DNA of 36,360 nucleotides from Intoshia linei (GCA_001642005.1 LWCA01000255.1:1-36360); one strand, 5' to 3'; shown: positions 20,901-29,965, numbered from the stretch's first letter. Notes: generated by a model not told the origin, from the sequence alone. Numbers and translations are program-made.

Positions 20901-22909
20901 AATTTACTTTTTTTATTGGTTGTTTCACAACGTATATATATTTATAAATATATAACTATTGCAATTATAGTAAGTATATTCGTTAATATATAATTTCTTC
21001 CGCCAACCGACATTTGGGAAACTTTGGTTTATGGTGGTCCACAAAAAAACAAACTTTTTAGTATAAAATATGGTCCACAGCGAAAAAAAATTGAAAAACA
21101 ATGATATAGACTCATTGCTCATTCCAACGTATATAAATAACTTTTTATATTGGCAGCAAAAATTAATATGGATAAGAGGAGACAGGGTATGTCTATAATT
21201 ATAAACCTCTCTAATTTTTTCAAGTTTTTCAATTTTTGTAGCTTTCGCTTCAAGTTTGGTACTAAAATAATTAATATAATCATTACATGATACTTACGGG
21301 TATTTAACATTTATAGTTCGCATTCTCGCCAAATAATCATGAATTTTAAATAAACGCTGGTGACATTTACGCTTTATATATCTAAATTAAATATAAAGTA
21401 GTGTCTTATATCACGAAATTAAAAATATATTTTAATTAATACGTGAGGAAAAACCAATTGAAAAATATTATGGAAAATTAAAATTTCTAAAATTGAAATT
21501 TCCATACCTAAACAAAATAAACAAATTTTTGAAACTAAACTTTGGCCAATCTTTTTACGAAATATCCATAATATGGTACTCTACAAAAACGGCACAACTT
21601 AAATAATTATAATTACATTGGAATGAAAATACAATTGTATTAATATGATCACAAGTAGAACTTGAGATAAAAAGACTATTGTTGTAATTAATTCATTTTC
21701 GTAGTGAACATTTTCAAATTTCGGCTTGTAATAATTAAAACTAATAAATGATAACATAATTTGCAGATCTTTTATAATATTCACATATTTTTTTTATATT
21801 ATTATTAGATTTTATAAAATTCATCCACTACAGACCTAAGTTAAAACTGAAATATTATAATTAATTTTTTATCTACAAACCATATTATAAAAAAAATAAT
21901 AATATTCTCTGGTGTTTAAGTTAAAAATACGTATATCTGGCCACTTTATATTAATACAATTGTATTTTCATTGCTATGTAATTATAATTATTTAAGTTGT
22001 GCCGTTTTTACCTATATTCCCATAATATATACCGACAGTATGAAGTGGTATCATGAATAACCACATATAATAAAACTAAAATATGATGGGTGTAATTCAA
22101 TTTAAGTATGAAACAAGATTCAGATGAATATCTTAATTTTTGATCTATAAATAAATGTATTCATTATTTCGCTAATATATGGCTCTTACGTATCCTAATA
22201 ATACTAATTAATATTTTTACATTTTATTTTTCTCAAATTCGAGAGTCGTAGGGATCCTATGACCAACTATAACTAACATTAATTTATTTTAACATTTAAT
22301 ATAGGTTGAAACGAAAAATAGGTAATAAAATACAAATTAATAGTATTATTGTCAATTACTCGTTCCAATAAATCAAATTAGTATCTATCAATTTTGCAGC
22401 TTCGTCAATATTTGGAGGTAATTGAACCTTTTCCCATAATTTAGATGGAAATGCGGCTCTTTCAATAGTTTTCATGTATAAATAACATAATCCTACATTT
22501 TAAAGTGACATATTAGTAATATGTAATAATAACTAATAATAAGTAACTAAACCCATAAAGTAATGTCTTAGACATCATTAAAATGTTAATTATTTGAAAT
22601 TAGAATTGAAACGTTTATAGATCGAATTAATTAAAATTACCAATTAGTATTGTCAAAAATCTAAGATATTTCAGCTTGACAAATACATGAAAGAAATTCA
22701 GTTACTTGTACAATTCAGAATACCACTTATTATATAGTGGAAATTACAATAACTATATAAACAAATTTTGATAACCCTAAAATTAAAAAAAGATACCCTT
22801 CTCTTCACGAATTGTCGCATATTGACTGTTTGCTAGTGGACACGTCTGTTTATTACACAATCCTGTCAAATTGTAAGGATTCGTACAAAATACTTGTTTA
22901 GTTTTTAAT
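14917..22909 (-). CDS. MAK16: MAK16 ribosome-biogenesis protein homolog (first exon not found)
   Basis: MAK16 is a nucleolar factor of 60S ribosomal subunit assembly that acts with RPF1. Seven exons were joined in phase: 22797-22909, 22360-22492, 21298-21381, 21207-21261, 15184-15258, 15029-15148 and 14917-14988. Landmarks in order: [18 protein letters not shown] and [16 protein letters not shown] (Cys-containing N-terminal domain), [51 protein letters not shown], a basic coiled segment, [35 protein letters not shown], then the acidic [15 protein letters not shown] and a basic end. The model covers 217 residues; about 20 at the start (usually MQHDDVIW...) are missing, and exon 22797-22909 opens in the phase such an exon would need. 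Introns are 304, 978, 36, 5948, 35 and 40 nt. The 978-nt intron holds a 62-bp inverted repeat and the 5.9-kb one several transposons. The C-terminus is shorter than in vertebrates. Confidence 0.9.
15262..15590. other. MAK16 large intron, 3' side: nothing recognised
   Basis: Minus-strand intron sequence directly upstream of the RKALKAAK exon, with the acceptor ATTATTGTAG at 15259-15268. An open minus-strand frame here (15259-15474) is intron read-through. Confidence 0.5.
15594..15996 (-). mobile_element. Helitron-like repeat fragment, subfamily of copy D
   Basis: Reverse-oriented match to the interior of the copy at 30329: repeated phrases of the form TGGTTTTGATCATGAAAATC, the TTATGATTTC block and a closing GAAGGACTCAAATTCGGAAA. 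A similar fragment lies at about 24400-24760. It abuts the hAT coding remnant at 15997 exactly where that frame begins, so it probably inserted into or truncated the hAT element. Confidence 0.5.
15997..16837 (+). pseudogene. hAT transposase pseudogene (GTF2IRD2/ZBED-like), 5' truncated
   Basis: The C-terminal half of a domesticable hAT transposase: [19 protein letters not shown], then [18 protein letters not shown], and at the end the dimerisation signature [20 protein letters not shown], where all positions typical of the family are kept. It is broken by an in-frame TAG at 16204-16206 and a frameshift near 16480-16490; the final stop is at 16671-16673. The element's right terminus GTTGCCCACCCCTG lies at 16824-16837 (the CAGGGGTGGGCAAC-type hAT end). 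The left terminus and N-terminal half are gone. It lies in the largest MAK16 intron, on the opposite strand. Confidence 0.88.
17008..17202 (+). CDS. Weak candidate ORF in MAK16 intron
   Basis: A 64-codon ATG frame. The first 30 residues are Phe/Ser-rich and uninformative; the second half ([20 protein letters not shown], then TINGDLRKL) is better mixed. No homolog is recognised. It lies inside the MAK16 intron on the opposite strand, 70 bp before the candidate at 17272. Confidence 0.15.
   Translation: MGQNFYFFISIESFLKITFLSVFFKNVPNSFSINIKRKFVKISQTMYEIVMNLDYTINGDLRKL
17272..17379 (+). CDS. Candidate short exon, unrecognised ([16 protein letters not shown])
   Basis: An ATG frame of 35 codons, [20 protein letters not shown] then [12 protein letters not shown], with an AG 20 nt upstream. 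The composition is protein-like. A second open stretch with similar Ser/Glu/Asp character lies at 18267-18400. Both are on the strand opposite MAK16, within its 5.9-kb intron. I could not connect them by splice sites, and no family is recognised. Confidence 0.25.
17588..17616. other. Isolated hAT terminus (CAGTGGTTTCAAAAGTAATC)
   Basis: A left hAT-like end. The right end ending at 18264 (AAAAGTTTGGGAATCACTG) could be its partner, giving an element of about 680 bp, but the flanking octamers (ATGATAAT and TTCCATAT) do not match. Confidence 0.35.
17797..17998. mobile_element. Degenerate MITE of the GCCGAACC family
   Basis: Left end CAAAGCCGAACTTT, right end GGTAGGTTTAGCACTG (inverted). The interior shares the GAATTTCAC, CTCAATTTAGC and CATTTTAAAA patterns of the family. 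The minus-strand frame across it (17862-18056) is an artefact of the repeat. Confidence 0.5.
18267..18400 (+). CDS. Candidate 3' exon, acidic C-terminus, unrecognised
   Basis: An open frame [20 protein letters not shown], then an acidic serine-rich tail [14 protein letters not shown] and a stop at 18398-18400. The amino-acid composition is clearly non-random for this window. The frame extends upstream into a hAT terminus (TTTGGGAATCACTG, ending 18264). The only upstream AG lies inside that terminus at 18250-18251, which would mean exonisation of the transposon end. No homolog is recognised. Confidence 0.3.
18401..19303. other. MAK16 intron sequence; low-complexity ATTGA/TTACATTG-rich tract
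   Basis: Between about 18790 and 18920 the sequence repeats loosely spaced TTACATTGA, TCACATTGA and TACTTTGAATGTAA words, some as inverted pairs. The open plus-strand frame there (18783-18995) follows from this tract and is not called as a gene. Nothing else is recognised. Confidence 0.35.
19304..19998 (+). mobile_element. Helitron-like repeat, copy B
   Basis: Starts TCCTTACTTATATAATATGC after an A, followed by TACGCGATT and a GTGTGTG stretch. It continues collinear with copies A and E but lacks part of their interior, and ends near 19998 with the ATTTATGCTATT block and TGTCTAATAAATTAAAA. No coding capacity. It lies in the MAK16 intron. Confidence 0.65.
20026..20263. repeat. Interspersed repeat F, copy 1 (about 235 bp)
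   Basis: Runs from TTTACGCAAATGTTAA to GTACGTAGTACATAACAG. An inverted copy occupies about 35958-36190, and a short third piece (AGCTAGCTACTGTTGGTACG) is at 28917-28955. Conserved internal words include CACTCCTTTAAAGGAT and AATAGTGAATAGTAGGATTT. Unclassified; non-coding. Confidence 0.75.
20264..21206. other. MAK16 intron sequence without recognised features
   Basis: The 5' part of the 5.9-kb intron downstream of the 21207-21261 exon. The frame that continues past this exon stays open for some 90 codons, but its peptide does not match MAK16, whereas the exon at 15184-15258 does. A repeat-like patch with paired TGGTCCAC words lies at 21031-21078. Confidence 0.5.
21585..21646. repeat. Left arm of a 62-bp inverted repeat
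   Basis: AAAAACGGCACAACTTAAAT begins the arm. It pairs with 21948-22009 at about 59 of 62 positions, around a spacer of about 300 bp. This is either a MITE with long terminal repeats or a hairpin-forming insertion. No convincing target duplication was found outside the arms. It lies within the 978-nt MAK16 intron. Confidence 0.88.
21948..22009. repeat. Right arm of the 62-bp inverted repeat
   Basis: Near-exact reverse complement of 21585-21646, ending TTAAGTTGTGCCGTTTTT. The spacer (21647-21947) includes a block at 21828-21893 (GTTAAAACTGAAATATTA ... ACAAACCATATTA) that recurs at the very end of the window (36297-36360), so the element or its interior is multicopy. Confidence 0.88.
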
Positions 22910-23930
22910 CTAATATATATTATTTAATTCATAACTGCTCAAAATAGGGTAATCCACACAACTATATTGAAAAAACGAGTCTAATTTGAATTATCAGCAC
23001 CACAAAACATTAAAAAAAGACTAATATATGGCCTTACAAAAATGTATTACTATTGAAACAATTTTTATTCTGTTAAAGTGAAATATATTATGTCACATAA
23101 ATTCCTTCCACGAACACTTTTAAAAGTGATTGTATGACTTTTAATAATTTCCAGTCGTATGTATTTTCATATATGATACGAAAACATAATAAAAATGAAC
23201 ATAATTACTTTGATTTATATGAGCAGAAGAAATTATTCAAAGAGTTCCAAATAATCTATATAAAAAAGACTATTAACATTACCAACGAATATACCGAATC
23301 GGATTGCATGATTTTATACTTATTATCAATCAAATTGTTATAGACACAGTTAGAAGATAATTTTATTGATATATTTTTTATTCGATATCCGTTAATTAAT
23401 TAATCATTTCAATGTGAATTTGACATTACTAATAAACCTAATTGTCAATAAACCTACACCACTATACATTTTGAAATTAAGTCAGAATTCGCATCTAATG
23501 CATTACAATGGTCTTTGTATATTGTAGTTCTAAATTAAAAAAATATACAATTTATTTCGTTGTATTTTAGTAATATTTTCAACCGACTTGATGATAATCT
23601 AGCGTTGTACAGGATTTTCGAGATTTTTTAAAATTTGAAAACAGTTGGTTGATACTACATTTGTATGATCTATCATGAATTCATGATGTATATCTAAAAT
23701 AATTTTTGAGCAGGAATGCGTAGACTTCTGGGCTCACTTTTATTTAAGACAGTAAGAAAAGTCGAGTCTTAAAAATTCCATGTTTATATTAGTTTTTTCG
23801 AACGGTGAGATTTATCGCAAATTTAAGTTTCAGAAATTGATCCCTTCAATGTCAACTATCCACCCAACTATCCTTTTTTGCTATTTGAAACGAGTCCAAG
23901 AATTATAAAAAATACACACCTTCTGTCTAA
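22910..23930. other. Region upstream of known MAK16 exons; first exon and promoter expected but not found
   Basis: No minus-strand ATG exon with the expected family start (MQHDD-IW) was found. A plus-strand ATG frame at 23134-23343 (listed separately) and, at about 23620-23900, a patch resembling the Helitron-like family (AGGAATGCGTAGACTTCTGG) are the only content seen. Confidence 0.45.
23134..23343 (+). CDS. Unrecognised ORF, 69 residues
   Basis: An ATG frame with mixed composition (MTFNNFQSYVFSYMIRKHNK, DLYEQKKLFKEFQ, NEYTESDCM). It is more protein-like than most chance frames in this AT-rich sequence. It has no recognised family, signal peptide or membrane segment, and no adjoining exons were located. 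It may be a transposon relic. Confidence 0.25.
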   Translation: MTFNNFQSYVFSYMIRKHNKNEHNYFDLYEQKKLFKEFQIIYIKKTINITNEYTESDCMILYLLSIKLL

Positions 23931-23932
23931 TA

Positions 23933-23960
23933 TAGTGTTTTCCAACCTTTTTTACTACAT
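23933..23960. other. Isolated hAT-like terminus
   Basis: TAGTGTTTTCCAACCTTTTT resembles the hAT end CAGTGTTTCTTAACC. No partner or duplication was identified. Confidence 0.3.
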
Positions 23961-24399
23961 TACCCATATTATAGTACTTATTTTGATATTACCAACAATA
24001 TTTTTTTAACTGCATATTGGGTGACCAGGTTTTTATAATAATTAAATAAAAATTTTTAAAAAACTAATTTCACAAAATATAAGTACTAAAATAATTCCTG
24101 ATTTTTATTGAAATGGAATGAAAAATATTTAAATTTTTATTTTTTAAGACGAGAGTAAATTTTGTTTATGCCGGTAAAGATGTAAATTTCTAACAGTTAA
24201 ATCTACTCGCTGTAACAGAAAAAAAATTAAAGATTTGGATTTTTTTTGTTTTTAACTTTCTGAGACTGTTGCGACATGTCGAATTAAGATGAGACCAAAA
24301 CCATTTATAATTTTTTCAGATATAATCAAAATGTTACGTGGTTGATAATAATAAATAAAGTTTCCAAATAAAAAAAATTAATATTAAATTGCTTTTTTG

Positions 24400-24752
24400 A
24401 TGGAGAAAGCGTCAGTTTGTCAGATTGATTTTTTTTGTGCGTTAATTGGATATAGATATAACTGTATCAACAATTTTTTAAAAAATTATAAGGCTATTTA
24501 CATTTTTTAAAAACATGGTAATCTGTAGTTTCTATCGTGAAAATGCACTTTTTTGAGGTTGTCATTGATGAAAATGCTTATGATTTTAATAACTATCCCA
24601 GAATTTATGTTTTTTTAAATTTTCAGTTGATTATATTTAAAAAAAAGAGGCTTGGATTTCTGACGATGAAGGACTCAATTTTGGAAAATAAAACTTTGAT
24701 ATAAACTAAATAAAAACATCACCTGCAAAAAATGGATTAGAATCCAAATCAT
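24400..24752 (-). mobile_element. Helitron-like repeat fragment, subfamily of copy D
   Basis: Collinear with 15594-15996: a repeated TATGATTTT block, then GAAGGACTCAATTTTGG. It ends just where sequence shared with the cytochrome b5 reductase intron begins (about 24753), so its insertion or a deletion there probably removed the 3' exons of the duplicate. Confidence 0.5.
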
Positions 24753-25446
24753 TTTACTGAATAGGGAGGAGTGGAAAAGCTTAGACGTACTGAAAACTCA
24801 ACTAAATTTTAGTGTCATTTTAATTTTTATATAAATTATACCAGAAGCATTGTTAATTCTTGTATACGATATTCTTCCTACCAGTCCAGAAACAGTCAAT
24901 TGGTCTCCTTCATTAAGCGACATCAAATAATTCCCCATTTTTCCTCTTGGATAATTTGAACTTGGAACAGGTTTGTAAAGCTTGAATTATATACATTAAA
25001 TTAAACTGCACAATATTTTAAGATATTATTATTATCGAAAGACAAACAAGTTATTCGATTTTATATAGATGTATTAATATAATAAATGGCACCTTAATTA
25101 CCAGCTCTGCCACACCATTCGTATATTTATCCAATGAAACAGGAGTATATGGTCTACTAATTTTTTCACCGTTACACAATCCATGAAGCATGGCGTGTTA
25201 TTTTAAATTAACAGTAAAGTATTTTTCGGTCAACTTGAACATTTTTAATATATAATGTACCTAAAAATGTTATCAGTATTTACTACAAAGGCAGCAAAGC
25301 TTCGTAGACAAAAAAATATAGCTGATGTTAAAAACTAGTTTCTCAAATAATATTAAATATTTAAAAAAAATTAGCAATTGGTAAACTCAAAACATGTGTG
25401 GAGTCGGTCATTCCAATATTAATTTTATCGTATTATGTGTGAGTAC
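24753..25446 (-). pseudogene. Partial duplicate of cytochrome b5 reductase gene (exons 3-5)
   Basis: Three exon copies align in order with the intact gene at 28055-29965. The exon-5 copy (24842-24980, 139 nt, same length) and the exon-4 copy (25093-25202) are still open, with RPYTP and GKMGNYLMSLNEGD preserved. The exon-3 copy (25375-25446) is 72 nt instead of 73, with an in-frame TGA and a one-base deletion. Its donor GT is now CT, and the acceptor AG before the exon-4 copy is lost. Intron sequence is shared too (AATAGGGAGGAGTG at 24760 and 28587). Exons 1-2 and 6-8 are absent. The short intron 24981-25092 lac​ks the extra sequence present in the intact gene. Confidence 0.9.
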
Positions 25447-25930
25447 CTGAAAAGTTTTTTTACATTATTGTTACATTTTGAATTTTCAAATTAAATTATT
25501 ATGTCGTCATTTTTTTGATGCTACAAAAAATGTAGGTTTCAAAAAAATAAAATGGTCAATATATGCTAGAGTAGTAAAGACCACCAAACTGACATAGCCA
25601 CAAGCATACTTTACGTCTTAGTTTATATATTATTTATATCGGATAAGACAACTGTTTTATACAGGTCTCCTGTCCTTTCTCCTCACAACGAGAAATTTGG
25701 TTAACGCAGTATTTTTTGTGTTAATTCTTAAAAGCAGTGAAAAATGATTTTAACGCGAATTTTCTTAGTACAGTCGGACCTCGGTTTGGAAAATCATTTT
25801 TTGAACAATGCCCCAAAAACAGGGGTTTTAGTAAATTATCTAATTTTTCATTGAATATTTAAATTATTACAATACAATATGATATTATATTTGAAATATG
25901 TGACACAGAAAATACATAAATGTTTGCTAT
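25447..25930. other. Intergenic; one pogo/Tigger-like terminus
   Basis: At 25772, after a TA, lies CAGTCGGACCTCGGTTT, which resembles the termini of pogo/Tigger DNA transposons. No opposite end was found. Nothing else is recognised. Confidence 0.35.
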
Positions 25931-25938
25931 ATCTAAAT

Positions 25939-26531
25939 CAGTGTTTCTTAACCGTTGGGCCAGGCCCCACTGGTGAGACTGGACGAAATTTTTGGTAGGG
26001 CCTTGGAAATATTACAAATTTATAGGATTATGAAAACTTTAGATTAGTTTATTGTTCATTTTATACAATATTCTCAGGTTTATGAGTGGTTATGTAATAC
26101 TTGAACCAATTAATTGTATTATTAAATTGTTAGAATGACAAAAAACAAATATATCCTTAATGATCGTGGGCTATTTAAAGTAATTTTAACTAAATTGATG
26201 AGTATATGCAAAATTATCCGACTTTAACTCTTTTTGTTAAGATTGCTTTGTTGCCATTTCCATTTTCTTTTTTAGCAGAATGCGGGTTTAGTGCAGTTTT
26301 AGACTTACTGACAAAAAAATAAATAGACTACAAATTTCAAAAAGGGGAGATCTACGATTAAAGCTTACAACATTAGTACCTAATATTAATAAACTCTGTC
26401 AGAATCGTCAGGCTCAATCGTCTCATTAATTCTAAAAAATAAATACATTATTATTGTTTTTATCATTATTTTATTATTCGCTCGAATTCTTGTTTAGTGG
26501 GGCCTAGCATAAAAAAGGTTAGGAAACACTG
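25939..26531 (+). mobile_element. hAT element remnant with both termini and a transposase C-terminal relic
   Basis: Left terminus CAGTGTTTCTTAACC and right terminus GGTTAGGAAACACTG are inverted repeats. Next to the ends lie the octamers ATCTAAAT (25931-25938) and ATCAAATA, compatible with a decayed target duplication. From about 26221 to the TAA at 26427-26429 a relic of a ZBED5/SCAND3-like hAT transposase reads LPFPFSFLAECGFSAVLDLL and, after one frameshift, NRLQISKRGDLRLKLTTL. The rest of the coding region is deleted. Confidence 0.85.
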
Positions 26532-26876
26532 ATCAAATATATGTAGTTTAGTTTCATAATGCAAAATTGGCATGTTTTAAATATAAATTTTAATATACAT
26601 GTGTTTTAAAGTGATCACTTTTGCGTATTTTTTTCAAAGATCAAAAAGTATTTTTCATCATTAGGATTATTATTATTAGGAAAAAATTATTCAAATTGGT
26701 TGAGTTTGGAACCGGCCACTCAACATTGTTAATCTGGTCACATTGAAATATGGTATTAATTTTTTAAACATTTCTTTTCGTTCTGAGTAATATAAAAAGT
26801 AAATTTATTTACACAATGTGCGTGTAAAATTAAGTTTATTTTTGAACTTCAATCTATTATAATAGTATGTAATATA
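26532..26876. other. Intergenic, nothing recognised
   Basis: AT-rich sequence without open frames or repeat termini that I can support. Confidence 0.5.
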
Positions 26877-27065
26877 TCCTAACTTAAATAATATGCTACG
26901 CGATTTTTGTTTGTGTGTGTATTATGGTTTATTTAAATAATAATATTTAAATTATTAACCCGTCTTAGAATTTTTTAAAGACCACATTTCAATTACAGTT
27001 TTTTCCGGGACGTATAGTAAGATAAATTTTAACCTCCCAATTTCACATCTTACGGGTCAAAAACC
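26877..27065 (+). mobile_element. Helitron-like repeat, copy C (5' end only)
   Basis: Begins TCCTAACTTAAATAATATGC after an A, then TACGCGATT and GTGTGTG. It is collinear with copy A up to the phrase CACATCTTACGGGTCAAAAA and then stops abruptly. A 5'-anchored truncated copy. Confidence 0.65.
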
Positions 27066-27542
27066 TCGGGAAATACTAGTAATCGACTATACTGAAATTA
27101 TATAAGTACATATGACATTATAATATAAATTAAATACACTTCATAGTTAAAAAAAATCCAAATGTTTCGATGCATTACTAAAATATTTATATTGAAATAT
27201 TTACTTTTAATCATTAATGAGATGGTTGTATTTTTGTGTCATTTACTAGTTTATTAAAATTAGGAGTATTAATTTGACAAGGATAATTTCATTAAATTTT
27301 CAAGTTTTTATCAGTGAGGGACGACCGATTTTATTGAGTTCATTACAGAAAACGCTGATTCGCATAAGTATGTCGAACCGAAACATGATTGAACATATTC
27401 TGAACACATCTTAATTATATTGTATTTCTATTTGGATACTTATTCCCAACAATCGTTATCCATAACCGATTTTATTATGTTATTATGAAGGCCTTAAAAA
27501 AGATCATCAAAAATTCCGAGAAAACAATCTTTTAAAAATTGA
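27066..27542. other. Intergenic, nothing recognised
   Basis: No supported feature. It could include 5' exons of the open stretch at 27543, but no in-phase splice partner was found. Confidence 0.4.
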
Positions 27543-27794
27543 CCATCTGAAAACGATTTTCCATTTTTTGCTAACATTTATCTAAATTTAAAAGATGAAA
27601 CCGTTGCTTTTTCTGACTTTTTACAGAATATTGACATTGATTTTTGTTTTCCCAAAAATTGTTCATTAAGGCTAAGAACAGGTGAACAATGTTCAGTGAG
27701 TATACACTACATAATTACTAAATCATTTTCTAATTCAAGTAGACAATATTTATTTGAATTAAATGTATGTCAAATAAATAAATTTAAAATATAA
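27543..27794 (+). CDS. Open stretch, possibly ML/NPC2-like lipid-binding domain fragment
   Basis: An 83-codon frame without its own ATG, bounded by TGA at 27540 and TAA at 27792. Residues include ENDFPFFANIYLNLKDETVA, FSDFLQNIDIDFCFPKNCSL and RLRTGEQCSVSIHYI. The paired cysteines, C-x-x-P-x-x-C, then a GxxCSVxIxY strand resemble the early half of ML domains (NPC2: CPxxPCxLxxGxxxSVxxxF), which bind sterols or lipids in secreted proteins. The second half of the domain is missing, and no signal peptide or splice partner was seen. It may be an exon of an incomplete gene or a relic. The family call is an inference from pattern only. Confidence 0.35.
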   Translation, partial: PSENDFPFFANIYLNLKDETVAFSDFLQNIDIDFCFPKNCSLRLRTGEQCSVSIHYIITKSFSNSSRQYLFELNVCQINKFKI

Positions 27795-28054
27795 TTTTTA
27801 TATTCCAACGATTGACTTAAAAATAACACCCCTGATATACACTAAGGACTAGTGACTAAGAAACTACATATCTATAACACCGATTTCAGCCATATTCACA
27901 TGGTGCATTCTATTAACCATTATAGCTGATTTTTTATGAAAATTAGAAAAGTCAAACATAACCTGTTCATTTACAATGTACAAAACAGTCAAGTTACAAG
28001 TATAATTGGCGTTATAAAACATTATTATTTATTTATTGTTGATAAACACTAAGT
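27795..28054. other. 3' flank of cytochrome b5 reductase gene
   Basis: AT-rich. On the minus strand, AATAAAT just past the stop (28028-28038) can serve as a polyadenylation signal. Confidence 0.4.
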
Positions 28055-29965
28055 CTAATATTTGACAACACGTTCATCGGTATAATCCATGCTAACGAGT
28101 AGAGATTTCATTAATTTCATCATTATTGGAGGTCCACACATGAGACTCACTGTATCTTCTCCTGGAGGAGGAAAATGTTTGCTAACCATATCTTTGTCAA
28201 TAAACCCAATGTCATATTTCCAATCTAATTAAAATTAAACTAAGAAATGTATGCATTGTGTATGTATGTATTTACATGTATTACATTATGTACATTAATA
28301 TTAATGTATTACCTTCCGGAGCAATCGATCGATCAATAGTATAATGAATTTTTAATTTCCCATTATATTTTCGAGACAATTCATTTAAATCGTCAAACAG
28401 CAATATATCATCTTCGCTCTATAATGAAATTTATATTGCCAAAAATAAAACAATAAACCCTATTTGCATATATAAGATAGATTTGAATTTCATTTTTTTC
28501 CGCAAAGAGAATTTCTTGAATATATTGATACATTGGAGTTAAACCAGTTCCACCAGCTATCATACCTATCTTGTTACATTTTAGTGAATAGGGAGGAGTG
28601 CTATAGGACAGGCGTATTAAAAACTTGACTAAATGTTAGTGTTATAAAATTTTTATTAATGTTACCAGATGCATTGTTAATTCTTTCACAAGATATTCTT
28701 CCTTTGGGGCCAGAAACAGCCAATTCATCTCCTTCATTAAGCGACATTAAATAATTCCCCATTTTGCCTCCTTTATAATCTGCACTTGGATCAGGTTTGT
28801 AATGCTTGTTGGATTATATATTTTTACTTACATAAAATGGAATGTCTGTGTTTAAATTGAAAAAACCCCAAATTCTAATAGACTTTCAAGAATCATTCAC
28901 ACATCTACTCTTGCAGAGCTAGCTACTGTTGGTACGATGTACAAAACAAGATATTATGTATATCAATTATATTTATCTTTTATTGTAGTCAAGAATGTAG
29001 ACCAGTGGTTCCCAAACTTAATTTATCTATCTCTGACTTTCAGACAAAATATTCTGACAGCGCTCTTTAAAAAATTATTTTCCTCTTAGAAGATTAAAAT
29101 TAATTTATATGTAAATATATGTAATCAAATAAATTAATGTAAATTAAATATACTCATATTAATATAACGTTAAATGTAATAATTCTCAAATATCGTTCGC
29201 TTTTTTTCAATAGCCCATTTTCGGAACTACTCATGATATTATTACTTAAAATATTAAACTAAGCCCATTTCACTTCATGTTTCAATATTCATCTCGCTCA
29301 ATATCACTTTAAAATTGCAACGAAAGAAAGATAAACGAGACCTTCAATTTAATATATACAGATGTACTTTCATAAATAGAATAAATTATACCTTAATTAC
29401 CAACTCTGTTACACCATTCGTGTATTTATCCAACGTAATAGGAGTATATGGCCTACTAAAATTTTCACCATCACATATTCCATGAATTATAATATGGGAT
29501 CCTAAATAAATCATAAACTATTTTTCAGTGAATCTCAACTTTTTTTATAAATAAGCCACCAAATATATCAGTATTTATTGCAAATGCAACAAAGCTTCGT
29601 AGTTAAAAACTGACGGGCGTTTATTTATGTTATATTGGTAGACAAATGTTTTCAATGAATATTTAAAAAAATACCAATCGGCAAACCCAAAACATGATTT
29701 GGAGTGGGTAATTCCAATATTAATTTTATGGTATTGTGTGTGAGTAGCTAAAAGATTTTTACAATTTTGGTACGTGGTATTTTTGCGATAAATACCAGTT
29801 TATGTTGAATTTTGAGAAAAATCTTTGTGTCAACATTGACCAATGTCTTTTGAAGTCTGTTAGATAACATGAAATAAATGCTTACAGCTATCACAGCTAC
29901 ACCAATTATCTAAATGAATATATTAATCAATGAGAGAAATATATTACAATTGCGTACTGCTCCAT
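28055..29965 (-). CDS. NADH-cytochrome b5 reductase, complete
   Basis: A flavoprotein that passes electrons from NADH to cytochrome b5 for desaturation, sterol synthesis and haem-protein reduction, anchored by its N-terminus in the ER or outer mitochondrial membrane. Eight exons (29948-29965, 29796-29909, 29675-29747, 29392-29501, 28666-28804, 28459-28565, 28313-28418, 28055-28224) join in phase to 278 residues; animal family members are about 300. Features: membrane anchor at about 6-22 (IIIGVAVIAVSIYFML), LGLPIGSHI (64-72), FAD-binding RPYTP (85-89), GGKMGNYL (117-124), NADH-binding GMIAGGTGLTPM (152-163), ANRSEDDILL (185-194) and CGPP (252-255). Introns are 38, 48, 173, 587, 100, 40 and 88 nt. 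The first exon is only 18 nt. A decayed partial copy lies at 24753-25446. The gene is divergent from TXNL4A. Confidence 0.95.
28805..29391 (-). other. 587-nt intron of cytochrome b5 reductase carrying repeat insertions
   Basis: Contains a short piece of repeat F (28917-28955, AGCTAGCTACTGTTGGTACG) and a hAT-like terminus at 29003 (CAGTGGTTCCCAAACTT). The matching intron in the pseudogene duplicate is 112 nt and has neither, so most of the extra length came after the duplication. Confidence 0.6.

Noticed and set aside
21119-21206. Continuation [15 protein letters not shown] after MAK16 exon 21207-21261
   Set aside because: It loosely resembles the expected ALIAAQLDNAIEKELLE segment, but it has no in-phase acceptor and runs into TGA; the exon at 15184-15258 matches the family much better.
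22641-22690. Minus-strand stretch [13 protein letters not shown] that splices in phase to the GLCYLYMK exon
   Set aside because: It mimics a membrane-anchored exon, but the exon at 22797-22909 splices to the same acceptor in phase and gives the conserved MAK16 sequence [12 protein letters not shown]; the shorter alternative has no start codon.
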